Part shown: positions 1 through 10,435 of the stretch, one piece after another
Numbering within the stretch: the stretch's first letter is position 1
Layout of the letters: every line of letters starts with the position of its first letter
Assembly: GCA_916700875.1 (NCBI GenBank)
Contig: CAKAKS010000294.1
Coordinates: 236,058 to 300,057, forward strand
From: Sebastes aleutianus
Taxonomy: Eukaryota > Chordata > Actinopteri > Perciformes > Sebastidae
DNA: 64,000 nt
Reading direction: 5' to 3'
Position numbers and translations under genes: made by a program
The notes under the pieces: model-generated
Told to the model about the DNA's origin: nothing
Databases searched by the model: none
The model's input: the letters and a program-made list of their open reading frames with translations, nothing else

Positions 1-1043
1 TTACACACACACACTGGTACTTGAGACACAATGACCACAACCCAGTAACTCATGTACCAACCCCCCTGAACCAATTCTGCTAAAATACGAGCACATTTAC
101 TGCTTTACACTCACATTACAGTTTCTAAACCACACTTTTTTTTAAAAAACACTACACACAATTCTCTGACATTTGGCCCAATGATCAAGGATAAAAATCG
201 TGTGTTCCCATTGAACAGCTAAACTCACATTCCCTCCTATCCGCTCGGACTCCTCACATGGACAAACACATGTTGCACAATTGTTCAATTAGCAATCAGA
301 ATTTTAACAATCTTTTTTTTTTTTTTTTCAATTGCAGCACACTAAGATGACACATAAAGAACAATTATTGAAACTGACACAAACTGACAAAACCTCAGCT
401 TAAGTCTCCAAAAACTCTAAACACATTTTCTGCCTTGCGCCCTATTTTGCAAATCATCAATTCACTTTTTTTAACACACTCTACACAGTTCTCTCAGACA
501 GGAATCTGACTTAAAGTCACCTGTTTGTCATTTCAAAACACTGGCATTCAAAATGACACACACACACACACGTATGCACCACCTGGCCAAACACCTCATT
601 GTGTGATTGTTGGGTCATCAATGAGGATGTAAGCACTATAACAAGACCACAGGTGAGTACCTGTTTACAACAGCAATGGAAGTCAACATCGCAGCATGCA
701 AAAACGTGTAATAGCAATTGAAAAGAATTTACTGATATTTACAATGTGGAGAGAAAAATAAATATTCTCATCAGTGTGCAGTACAGCACGCTCTTGTGTT
801 TGGTCAATATATTCTTGTACTTTACTCAAACACTATCTCTGATCAAACCCAGACTACAGGATTAGAAAAGTAGAAAAGTTCAAAGTGTTTCAAATTGAGT
901 AGAGCAGTGTAACTGGTTCAAACAGAATCCGATCCTATCAACCATGTGTGTGTGCCATACGCTGACACAATTGGGTTTTTATAAATTATTGTATAGTTTT
1001 CTTGTAAGTGTTTAATTTTGCAAAAGATCTGAGGTGTTCTGCT

Positions 1044-1097
<54 letters not shown>

Positions 1098-1230
1098 TCG
1101 TGTCAATTGTGTGTTTTGACAAAATGAGCCCTGTTTTCTAAATTGTGTTTAAGCAATTATAAAAAAACTTTAAAAAAAACTGTAAAAGGGCCACAGGTGA
1201 GCTCTTATGTTTTGGACCATTAGATGCCAA
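1..1230. repeat. Non-coding arm of probable mariner-like relic
   Basis: A-rich sequence with no credible reading frame. It has internal similarity: the stretch near 133-170 (A/T run, then a 'tctctgaca'-type block) recurs near 465-500. It lies directly upstream of the transposase-like stretch at 1230-1390, so I infer that it is the non-coding part of the same degenerate element. A T-run is at 312-328 and a short (CA)n near 552-571. The left terminus would lie outside the window, so family assignment is tentative. Confidence 0.35.
1045..1096. repeat. (TG)n microsatellite
   Basis: About 26 uninterrupted TG units inside the mariner-like region. Confidence 0.97.
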
Positions 1231-1390
1231 CAGAACAGAGAGGCATAGCAAGAGGAGGGAGGGATGAGGAAGAAGAGGATAAGCCATAATCTCTGATGAG
1301 ATTCAGACCACTTTGGTTGACCATGGTCCAACAATGAGGGAGGCTGGGCAGAGACTTCAACCACATTTACTGTAAGCTGGTTCACAGTAG
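1230..1390 (+). pseudogene. mariner/IS630-like transposase, N-terminal relic
   Basis: Read on the plus strand in the frame starting at 1289, the sequence gives ISDEIQTTLVDHGPTMREAG followed by QRLQPHL. This resembles the helix-turn-helix DNA-binding segment of fish Tc1/mariner (IS630-type) transposases, in which 'EI..T.VDH...T..EAG.R.QP.L' is a recurring pattern (recalled family knowledge). It is preceded by an Arg/Lys/Glu-rich stretch, also typical of that N-terminus. A stop follows the last leucine codon and frames break upstream, so nothing functional remains. The catalytic DDE part was not found. Sequence to about 1840 probably belongs to the same relic. Confidence 0.55.
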
Positions 1391-2283
1391 GTATGAGGTA
1401 AGAAATCCACTCTCATTACAGTGTTGTTCTGCCTCAATACAGTAGTCAATGCTTACTGTAGTATTGCAGGTGGACCATAGTACTGTAAACAGCAAGTACA
1501 GTATGTATGAGATTGGGAACTACAGTATGTGTACCTATACACAGTATTTTACAGTGTTGACCAGGGAGGGTGTCGGCCGGGATGTTGAGGCGTTGGTGCT
1601 GAGGCCAGAATGACAACAGAAGAAAGGATACATTTTGCTCGTATGCAGTCAGATGGAGTTTTTGAGACGGAGGATTGGGAGACCAGCTAAGCACCACATA
1701 CATCTGCTCGCGCATTTTCACTTCGTGCACGACCAGCTATGTTTCCTCAGAAAACGACTCACTTCTCCAATTTGCAGAATCTGCCTTTTAAGTATAGCGA
1801 TGCGCCCGGTGCAGGAACACCTGGCTGTTAAAGGGAGATGACACTCTGATGGGTTTGATTCCTGTTACACCCAAAACACCCCTCTGATTAATAAAGAGAC
1901 TAAATACAACCCCTTTGCCCCCTCGTACATTACTTTGTGCCCAGATTATGCACGCGCTTAACTAGCAAAAGTAGAGTTGGACACGCCCTAAATGACCTTG
2001 TGCCATGCACTTTAGACCGTGCGCTATAGATCGTTAAAATCGGGCCCTTTGTCTTGTTGAAATTTTGATCAAGCTGTTTAGCAGGTTTTCTCAGCGTTCT
2101 TATTCCCGTATGCATTCGTAGCACCGATAAACACACCACAACACATCGACACAAAGCATGTATGGAACAAAGCATCTCTCCCTCTCTGTTACACACCCAA
2201 CATCTAGAGACTCTGGTAGCTGAAGTGAGGAGGCAAACAGATCGATGTGGTTGGTGACCTCCATTAACTCATCAACAGCAGAA

Positions 2284-2286
<3 letters not shown>
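1391..2286. other. Degenerate transposon-derived DNA, no gene seen
   Basis: Continues from the mariner-like relic. The segment around 1800-2045 has a compact run ending near 'aaaatcgggccc' that looks like the end of a short DNA transposon, but I could not pair it with a second terminus. Reading frames are short and without recognisable domains. Confidence 0.3.

Positions 2287-2328
<42 letters not shown>
2287..2328. repeat. (GT)n microsatellite
   Basis: About 21 uninterrupted GT units. Confidence 0.97.
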
Positions 2329-2333
<5 letters not shown>

Positions 2334-2430
2334 GTCTTGCATGCATCCTGATTTACAGTACATTTATAATATTGGGATAAGTGAGTCTGATTCGATTGAT
2401 GTGTTCTGTCTTTGTGTTTTTGTTATAAAC

Positions 2431-3123
2431 TGTCAAGAGTAGACCCAAAATGTAGCACACAGAACACACAAATAAAGTTAAGGTTAATTAATTAACAACA
2501 AATTATGAATTTTGATCCTATGCTGGGAGTGGGTTGAGGGCTGGTAGATGGGGCTCGGGGTGTCGAGTCCGGGGAAGTTGATCCTAGTGTGGTCAGGCAG
2601 GGCACAAGGAGCGTGTTCTCACTATCCTCCACAGTAAGCACAGGTTTGGTTTGTAAGCTCAATAAAGTAACGGAGAGAGGAGGGCTGGAGAGTGGCAGGC
2701 AGGCAGAGCGAAGGCGGCAGGCAGACGTGGTGGATCTTGAACACAGGCAAGATTAGTCAATGCGACAGGTAACACCAAAAACAAGCTCAAAAAGGTTAAG
2801 TTGGCTGGAGGACGTTAATACCACGGGCGTTGACTGAACGATCTAGCAGATTGTGGAAGGAATCCCAGGGTTGATATACTGCAGAGGTTGTACATGATTG
2901 GAAGATCCTCATCAGGTGCGCCAGCCGCAACGCCCGAGAGGAGGAGTAGGAGGAGGAGGAGGAGGAGGAGGAAGGAAGCCACGCCCACCTGCAATCCCAC
3001 ACACACAAAGACAGACAGGGGGAGACAACACGGAGACAAAAGGGCAGGGAACACAGGGAAAAACTGGGAAAAGCTGGGTAGGAGTCTGCACTCAGACTCT
3101 GTTAAGACTGAGTGAGGATGTCA
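2431..3123 (-). mobile_element. Solo-LTR-like element, minus orientation
   Basis: The block opens TGTCAAGAG and closes GGATGTCA, the TG...CA form of a retroviral-type LTR. Read on the minus strand it is C/T-rich, passes a 'ggtgggcgtggc' segment, and ends in AATAAA-like and 'ttttgggtc' sequence as in fish Gypsy-type LTRs. Its middle is homologous to 38665-39090 (shared 'gttgatatactgcag', 'acgatct.g' and purine-repeat segments). No target-site duplication was found, so the exact ends are uncertain. No gag or pol sequence is adjacent. A GGA microsatellite lies inside at 2936-2976. Confidence 0.45.
2936..2976. repeat. (GGA)n microsatellite
   Basis: Imperfect run of GAG/GGA triplets within the LTR-like element. 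Short arginine- or glycine-rich reading frames here are artefacts of this run. Confidence 0.9.
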
Positions 3124-3766
3124 GGTGGTATTAATATATTTGTTCCTGACTGTAAGGATGCATTATCTAATACACTATACGGTATGTGGGTGTTTGTGGG
3201 GGTGCTACAAAGCCTTCCCGTTTCCTGCTCCACACGACTGGCGTTGTTGACAGGATATGATGGTGGAAGTTTTTAAATAATGATACATTTTTATTTTTTT
3301 AGTATGTACACTGTTATAGAATCAGGACCGCAGATGTAATAAGAGCTGATATGGTGCAGTGAGCCAAGATGCCAATTTGTCTGAGTTGCCAACCGCAGTA
3401 CTGCAACAGAATCCCCTGTGGTCCAAAAAGCATTTCCCATCATCTCTACATACCACCATAGGGAGATGTCTGTTGACAAGACACCTCAAACTGACCAAAC
3501 AAGGCTTCATGCTCATGTAATGGATTGTTTTACCTTAAAATGAGAAATCGTGGTCTGGAGGCCGCCAGGCTGTTTTTTAGGAGTACTCCAGTGCCTGAGG
3601 ATTCTACTGCAGGAGATTTGCTTTAGAGATTTGTTCACACTTTATCGTTGCTAAAAAGAAAAATGTCCAACCTGCACACTATTACTCTACTGCACTGCCT
3701 CGCACCCGGCGCCACGAGGAGGCAAAGAAAAAATAGCAAAAACAACAAAAATATTGGTCGAGATAC
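3124..3766. other. Unassigned intergenic DNA
   Basis: No credible gene. The stretch at 3320-3530 reads like an old dispersed repeat, but I cannot name it. Confidence 0.4.
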
Positions 3767-5210
3767 AAGTGTCATAGAGACGACGGTAGTGAAGTGTCAT
3801 AGAGACGACGGTAGTGAAGTGTCACAGAGACGACGGTAGTGAAGTGTCACAGAGACGACGGTAGTGAAGTGTCATAGAGACGACGGTAGTGAAGTGTCAC
3901 AGAGACGACGGTAGTGAAGTGTCACAGAGACGACGGTAGTGAAGTGTCACAGAGACGACGGTAGTGAAGTGTCACAGAAGCGACGGTAGTGAAGTGTCAC
4001 AGAGACGACGGTAGTGAAGTGTCACAGAGACGACGGTAGTGAAGTGTCACAGAGACGACGGTAGTGAAGTGTCACGGAGACGACGGTAGTGAAGTGTCAC
4101 GGAGTCGACGGTAGTGAGGTGTCATAGAGACGACGGTAGTGAAGTGTCATAGAGACGACGGTAGTGAAGTGTCATAGAAGCGACGGTAGTGAAGTGTCTT
4201 AGAGACGACGGTAGTAAAGTGTCATAGAGACGACGGTAGTGAAGTGTCATGGAGTCGACGGTAGTGAAGTGTCATGGAGTCGACGGTAGTGAAGTGTCAT
4301 AGAAGCGACGGTAGTGAAGTGTCTTAGAGACGACGGTAGTAAAGTGTCGTAGAGGCGACGGTAGTGAAGTGTCACAGAGACAACGGTAGTGAAGTGTCAT
4401 AGGGACGACGGTAGTGAAGTGTCATAGAGACGACGGTAGTGAAGTGTTATAGAGACGACAGTGGTGAAGTGTCATAGAGGCGACGGTAGTAAAGTGTCAC
4501 AGAGACGACAGTAGTGAAGTGTCTTAGAGACGACGGTAGTGAATTGTCATGGAGTCGACGGTAGTGAGGTGTCATAGAGACGACGGTAGTGAAGTGTCAT
4601 AGAGACGACGGTAGTGAAGTGTCAAAGAGACGACGGTAGTGAAGTGTCATAGAGACGACGGTAGTGAAGTGTCATAGAGACGACGGTAGTGAGGTGTCAT
4701 AGGGACGACAGTAGTGAAGTGTCACAGAGACGACGGTAGTGAAGTGTTATAGAGACGACGGTGGTGAAGTGTCATAAAGATGACGGTAGTGAAGTGTCAT
4801 AGGGACGACGGTAGTGAAGTGTCATAGAGACGACGGTAGTGAAGTGTTATAGAGACGACGGTGGTGAAGTGTCATAGAGGCGACGGTAGTAAAGTGTCAC
4901 AGAGACGACAGTAGTGAAGTGTCTTAGAGACGACGGTAGTGAATTGTCATGGAGTCGACGGTAGTGAGGTGTCATAGAGACGACGGTAGTGAAGTGTCAT
5001 AGAGACGACGGTAGTGAAGTGTCAAAGAGACGACGGTAGTGAAGTGTCATAGAGACGACGGTAGTGAAGTGTCATAGAGACGACGGTAGTGAGGTGTCAT
5101 AGGGACGACAGTAGTGAAGTGTCACAGATACGACGGTAGTGAAGTGTTATAGAGACGACGGTGGTGAAGTGTCATAAAGATGACGGTAGTGAAGTGTCAT
5201 AGAGACGACA
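3767..5210. repeat. 25-bp minisatellite array (~58 units)
   Basis: Tandem copies of a 25-bp unit, approximately gaagtgtcatagagacgacg plus gtagt. Variants sit mostly at a few positions (cat/cac/ctt, agaga/aggga/ggagt). There are no unique spacers between units. A higher-order structure is visible: the block of 16 units at 4391-4790 is repeated almost unchanged at 4791-5190 (exact 400-bp offset, for example 'gaagtgttat' at 4441/4841 and 4741/5141). The unit is not a multiple of three, so it encodes nothing sustained. Confidence 0.97.
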
Positions 5211-5336
5211 CACCTGAAGTAGTACAATATGGAGAGCACTGTGGGTCAGCAGTAGCAGGACAGAGGAAATGACACAGAGACACAGAGCTCTTCTTCATCA
5301 CACTGGACGGTCTTCTTCCTCGTGTCCAGCCATCTT

Positions 5337-5600
5337 CTATATCACGTCTTTCCAGTGGTTGGCGCAGGCGAGCGCAGCGGCATTTGGTTCGGCCAGGTCA
5401 TCTTTGGTACATTGTGGAGCTTGGCTACATCTCATGATGTGTTCCATGGTTTGGGATTCGCCACACACACATGCATCGGAAGTTGTTATTTTCCATTTCT
5501 TCATGGACACCTTGCAGCGTCCTTTGCCAGCCCGCAGGCAGTTAGCCGGCCCGCAGGTGGTGGGATGCAAGCAGAAGCCTCCACGTGGCGCATCCTGGGC
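5337..5600 (-). pseudogene. LINE C-terminal zinc-knuckle fragment
   Basis: The minus strand encodes GKGRCKVSMKKWKITTSDAC, then VCGESQTMEHIMRCSQ and a tail ending ALACANHWKDVI. The pattern C-x-C-G...QTMEHI...C is a cysteine/histidine knuckle found near the C-terminus of several non-LTR retrotransposon polymerases (family knowledge). It matches that position because the domain is followed by a short tail. No reverse-transcriptase motifs were found upstream on this strand, so only the end of the protein survives. The neighbouring plus-strand frames are shadows. Clade (RTE-, CR1- or Jockey-like) cannot be settled by eye. Confidence 0.6.
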
Positions 5601-5713
5601 AATGCTGACAACAGAAACGGTACCACAGTGACTGACTGAAGTAGACAATTCTGCAACCACCGACCGTCAACGACAGTCAAGTTTTTCCCCACACTGGACA
5701 GTGTCGCAGGGGG

Positions 5714-6005
5714 GATGAAATTAAAAGATTTACTGAACAGAACAGCCAGCTGGTTGAGGCAATGTGTGCCTTAGATCCAGTCATTCCTCACTTTTTGGAT
5801 GTACAGAAGGTGAAACCGCTGCTGGAGCTCACCAGCACAGCTTTGGTTGTAGCTTGACACTTTACAGTCTGAAATGTCTCGCTCCACCAAAGACAAATGG
5901 ACCTTTTGCTGCCATCTTACAGCACTACTCTGGGACTCTCACCACCGTGCCAAGCGTTCTTACTGCACTGAATCATGGAGTGACTTTTGAGGGCATCCTC
6001 AGGCA
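5714..6005 (+). pseudogene. hAT-type transposase relic
   Basis: The frame from 5714 reads DEIKRFTEQNSQLVEAMCAL then DPVIPHFLDVQKVKPLLELT and stops at 5855. A second frame (about 5905-5995) reads FAAILQHYSGTLTTVPSVLT and ALNHGVTFE. Both blocks resemble the C-terminal half of fish hAT transposases and their domesticated zinc-finger relatives ('RF.E.N..L...M.AL.P....FL....'; then a segment just before the dimerisation region). Order and spacing are right, and one frameshift plus a small loss lies between them. It is next to a LINE fragment on the opposite strand. Non-functional; family call by eye only. Confidence 0.5.
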
Positions 6006-6034
6006 TATTTGTGATACATCAAAAACAAGAAACA

Positions 6035-6130
6035 AGAGAAAATATGTTTCCCATCAAAATGACAATGCAGTTCCATTGTATGGGAATGCCATTTTTAGAC
6101 AAGGAGACCAGGCTGGAGCATTTGCACTGA
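6035..6130. repeat. Fragment resembling the end of core A element
   Basis: Contains 'acaatgcagttccattgtat' and a following 'aaggagacca' segment that match the right end of the element at 18150-19325 (near 19278-19325). Confidence 0.45.
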
Positions 6131-6791
6131 ACATAAATCCCAGGATAATGCATTATGCAAAATAGTAGCATGAAGGTCATTTGAAGGAGACAGGGTCCAT
6201 AAAATTGCATTCAATTTGCTGAATATAGTACACAGAGAAAGAATGAGTGGGGTGATGCGTCCTCACATCACTTCATAACTGTACAGTAATGGTGTCCTGC
6301 TTGACACTGTCTATGCATGCTCTGACAGTATAGTCTGAGAGGATGTGACAGCTGGCTGTTTGGTGCCGTCTCTCCTGTCAGCGTCCGACACCACCAGGTT
6401 CTCCTCAAAAAAGCCTCATCTGGCACAGCCCAACCTGGAAAGATTCTCTGAAACATTCTCTGTCCTTCACGCTCCGCTGGTTACCACTTGACATTTTTGG
6501 TGGTAAAAAAAGCAATTCGGGAGCATTGATTTGAGGGAAAGGGCTGGCGGCTGGGAAAAGAGGAAAATCGATGGGCGCTACGGAGACGGGGAAGGCACAC
6601 AGGTACTCTACAGTTCCTCGACAACAAAAGGCCAATGTAGGAAAAGAGAGCTCAGTGACTCGCAATCAGCTGAAAATCACACGCTGCATGCAGGCTGCGT
6701 CAGCAGCTCCCACAGAGAGTAAACTGTCTGTGTAGCTATTTCTGCAGGGTTCCTGCATTGTTGGTAATAGTCATGTGCTCTGTCTTTCTCT
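6131..6791. other. Unassigned DNA
   Basis: No gene or recognisable repeat. A further 'ggagacaggg' motif near 6186 may be another core-A terminus. Confidence 0.35.
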
Positions 6792-6811
6792 GACACACAC
6801 ACACACACACA

Positions 6812-6845
<34 letters not shown>
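6792..6845. repeat. (CA)n microsatellite
   Basis: About 26 CA units with one interruption. Confidence 0.97.
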
Positions 6846-6851
<6 letters not shown>

Positions 6852-7082
6852 TAAGACACATTTCCTCACTTTGGGCAATTCCTTTGATCAGCAGTGGTTA
6901 ATCTAATTTTAACGTCACAACCAACTACTAACAGACCAATGAGCTGCGTGTCAGTGCTGCTTCTGATTTCACTGAATTATTTACTGGATCATTCTACTCT
7001 CGTTAACCGTCTTCCACACACTACAAATCCTTTATTTCCTCTGCTCGGCTCTACTCACTCATAATCTTCATCAGCCTAGTCT

Positions 7083-7460
7083 CACCAACTGGCGTATGAA
7101 TCACACGGCTATTTGTAAGTCATTTAGAGTGCAATAACGACGCCAATCTTGTTTTTGGCGTGTCATTTCACGCCATGTGGTGTGTACTGACTGCAATGTA
7201 AATGCATCCACGTTAGTGAAGCAAGACTGCTTATGGTGGGTATAGGAGGGGAGGTGGATGGCTCCAACAAACACAGGACCTTCAACCAGGGGACCCATGT
7301 TTGTGTCCCACTTATGTTACGTTATTTACGTACGTATTTTACTTTGTTTATGTACTTATTTTAAGGCCAACCATGATGTTTGTACTAAACTTAAATAAGT
7401 GGTTTTGTTGGCTGAACATAACCGGGTTGATTCTGCAGAAGCCCAAGTTACTTTCAAAAC
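7083..7460 (+). repeat. Core A element, copy 1 (partial)
   Basis: Shares with 10500-10860 the ordered blocks 'ccaatgtaaat/gcaatgtaaatgcatcca', '...caacaaacacaggac.ttca', 'cgtgtccca', and a later 'aaacttaa.yaagt.gttttgtt'. The inverse complement of these blocks occurs at 19125-19200, 29700-29870, 42010-42090 and 60750-60850. No coding capacity. Probably a non-autonomous DNA transposon; ends not found for this copy. Confidence 0.55.
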
Positions 7461-8480
7461 CTTTTTCTTAATGTTTAATGCCAAGGTTAAAAAAAATATT
7501 TATTCACATGACAGTTAACTTGATGAAACTGAGGGAAAAACTGTAGTTATGGCAAATAAAATACGGTTAAGGTATGGTTTAATGGATTAATTAGTCAAAA
7601 GCTACACAAAAGCTCACACTACTACCTGAGTTGACTTTGGATGTAAATCACGAACTGCAGATTGGTGCACTATAGATGTAATTAATTATTAGTAAAATAA
7701 AAAATCAATATCAGTTGAAGTGTACTTCGCCATCATACAGCCCTTTCTGACAGGGAACTGAAGCCATTATATCGCTGTCTTCAAAGCCAGATTAGACTCC
7801 ATTCACATCATCATCATCATCATCATCATGACTAAAGTCATTTTACCTCTCAGGAGTTGTTGGTCTACCGCTGCACTGTTGGTTAGTTAGTTAGTTTGTG
7901 TTATTGTGTGATTTTAGGATCTGAACTAACGTGCCGTCCACAGCAGTACGTTGCTCAGCTTCCGAGCTGATAGTCCTGTCTGCTTCACCAAACAGGGAGC
8001 ATGCCGACAGGATGGCCAGTGTATTGCAAGCCCAGTGGCCCGTAACGTTAGCAAGTGTGACAGCTAGTGGTAAAATTCAGTATACTGGTCCGGTCCAGTG
8101 TTGTGGCTAATATCAAACCGGTTTGAATATTTTTACACTGGCCCAACTCTGATGTAAGATAACTGGGGGAAAAAGTTTTCAGAAGGGCTTGGGAAAATAG
8201 CATTTTGACACTAAAACATACATACTTTGACCAAAATTTGAATGTTGTGATAAGGAACACCACTGGGCTACAGAATACAAATAATGCTAATTACGTAGTT
8301 ATTTTAGCCCAAACCACAATCTGTTTCTAGATCTAACCAGTTTTGTCGCCTGTGAAGATGGAAGTTTATTTTGAAAAGACTGTATACATGTAACGGAGAT
8401 TGACACACGTTGCAAATGAGGAATATCTTTTCCGTTGTGTGAGAATACATTCCCTCTTCCCCAGGCTCCTGCATTTCTCT
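7461..8480. other. Unassigned DNA with a short (ATC)n
   Basis: AT-rich intergenic sequence. An (ATC)n run lies at 7806-7830. No recognisable domain in any frame. Confidence 0.4.
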
Positions 8481-8496
8481 GAAGCTTTGCCGTCCT

Positions 8497-8827
8497 TGTC
8501 ATCCTCCATCCACCACATGCCCCTGGTTTTACCTGTCCCGGTCACCTGACACCCACATCCACTTGTTACTCACCTGTTTCTCATTCGCCAGTATTAATCA
8601 GCATATATATCATATACCCCAGATCATTGATGTTGCTTTAAAACCTCAGATCTGTACCTGTACCTGCCTCGTTCCGGTTAACCTGTGGAGTATCTGCTAT
8701 ACTTCTGTCTGGACTTGCTGTCTTTGTCTTTAAGCATTTGTATCATCATTTTACTGCACTGCTCCCGTCTGCCTGGTTGTCTGCATTTGGGTTCTTTTAC
8801 TCGCGTCCTCGTACACACCGCGTAATA
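8497..8827 (+). mobile_element. Degenerate solo-LTR-like element, plus orientation
   Basis: Opens near TGTCATCC and ends with 'ctgcatttgggttctttta' and 'cacaccgcgtaa', the same 3' signature (ctgcRtttgggtc...caccc-gtaaca) seen on the minus strand of the LTR at 39196-39933. C/T-rich body typical of fish Gypsy LTRs. No target duplication or internal domain seen. Confidence 0.4.
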
Positions 8828-9530
8828 AAGAAATATGTAATCAGAATGTAAACAGACTGAGCCTCATCTTATTTTTTACTAAAAGAACAATATCAGCAAA
8901 CCAAAAGTCAATTCACCACTCCCTGATTCTGTTCCCTTTTTGAAAACACTGTTGTGTGGATCACTAATAAAAAATTCAAAGTGTGTGTGTGTGTGTGTGT
9001 GGAGTAAAGAAAGCGGTGCAGTAATAACAGGGACTATAATTATTGGAAGCAGGCCTGATAAGGATGAGGTGAAGCTTCTCGCTGCAGACTCGCTGGTGGG
9101 TCTGAATAATAAATGAAAGGCAGGGATGAAAGGGACCGTGGGTCGCCCCCTGCACGCTGACACCCTCCCAGCATCCTCTGAGGAGAACAGGAGCATTCTG
9201 GGGGAATAAACAGGATATTTAAAGATAAACAAATATGGATGCTTCCCCTGGGAAAACATCCGATTGTGTGACGTGGCAGGAGCTGGAGAGAGCGAGAGAG
9301 CGGGCACGAGTGAAGAGTAAGATGATACAAAGACCTGGTTGAAAGTTGACTGTCTTGTAAGCAAGTGAGCGGCGTTAAGTTTAAATTATACACTGGCTAG
9401 ATTTACATGAACCATTGCTGAAAGACAAAATGTATCTGTCCCATCCCCACTAACTGAGACAGTAAGTTTAATTTACCGTGTTGGGTTCCTATTTTCACCT
9501 CTGTCCCCCCCTCCTCTGGGGAGTTCTGTG
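8828..9530. other. Unassigned DNA with short (GT)n
   Basis: (GT)n at 8981-9001. The long minus-strand reading frames over 8880-9390 have low-complexity Ser/Leu/Pro composition and no recognised domain. Confidence 0.4.
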
Positions 9531-9609
9531 ATCATCATCGATCAGAGTGATGGTGGAGCATTGCTGAGGTGTCTGGGGAGGTTTCACCATCACTCTGATT
9601 GATGATGAT
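9531..9609. repeat. Inverted repeat, 25-bp arms
   Basis: Left arm 9531-9555 and right arm 9585-9609 are inverse complements at 24 of 25 positions (arm: atcatcatcRatcagagtga plus tggtg), separated by 29 bases. It could form a hairpin or cruciform. No flanking target duplication noticed. Confidence 0.85.
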
Positions 9610-10435
9610 GAAAGGAAAAGTCTAACATGTTTGGAAATATTCTTGTATGCTGTTTTCGGCAGAGTCGGATGAGAAGATCAATAACATTTTCTGTCATGTG
9701 TGTGTGTTCAGTACAGAGATACTGTAGGGACATGTTTTCATTCAGAAAAATGACCAAATACAAGAGGAGCTTATGTCCTCAGACCTCAGGGACCTCAGTA
9801 GTAGCTACGGCACTGTCTTTGTCCATGTTGCTGGTCGCTGGTTGGGCAGGAATCATTTTGTTCATGTTCCATAGACAATGAGTAAGGGCGAACTTCACTG
9901 TCATCAGTGGGTTTTCACTTCGGGTGTGCTTCTGCAGAGATCACTCATCAGTTACATAGAGGGTTCCTAACTTTTTTCACCCCCTAAAACCTGCAGAAAT
10001 TCACTATTTTGCCACTTTGGGGCAGCAGAAACAGAAGACATGCTTCACCTGAAGTTCAATATTCTCTCTCTTTTTACCTTTTTAGCTGTTTTTGGTCTCC
10101 ACCATCTCCTACAAATCCTCCACTTTGTTCACCAGCTGGTCTTTAACTGTGTCTGTCTGCTGTTTGCTTGCTGAGCAGCTAATGTACAGCGGGTTTATCA
10201 GAGCTTTTTCTCTGAAAATAGCTGCCTGCTGCTGCTGGAAACAGGTTTGATGAAAGCTGTTAGACTGAACCAGAACAGCAAAGTTGCTAGCTGTAAAACC
10301 AAAACACTGAGCTGAAAGATGCTAAAAGAGAGAACTCTTTTAGAACTCTCTGTAGGTTCATCACTATTAGCAACACATTTCACATTATACATATTCATTT
10401 ATTTGATTCATGGTGCGACCCGATAGCCGAGTGGT
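9610..10435. other. Unassigned DNA
   Basis: No gene supported. The plus-strand frame at 9627-9881 ends in a hydrophobic stretch but has no family resemblance or splice context that I can defend. Confidence 0.35.

Noticed and set aside
3767..5210. CRISPR-like regular repeats
   Set aside because: Units abut with no unique spacers, and the context is a vertebrate genome. It is a minisatellite.
5269..5639. Two overlapping plus-strand frames of 105-120 codons
   Set aside because: They are shadows of the minus-strand LINE C-terminus, which carries the recognisable Cys/His motif.
8879..9393. 161- and 117-codon minus-strand frames
   Set aside because: Overlapping frames with low-complexity composition, no recognised domain, and one includes a (GT)n-encoded His/Thr run.
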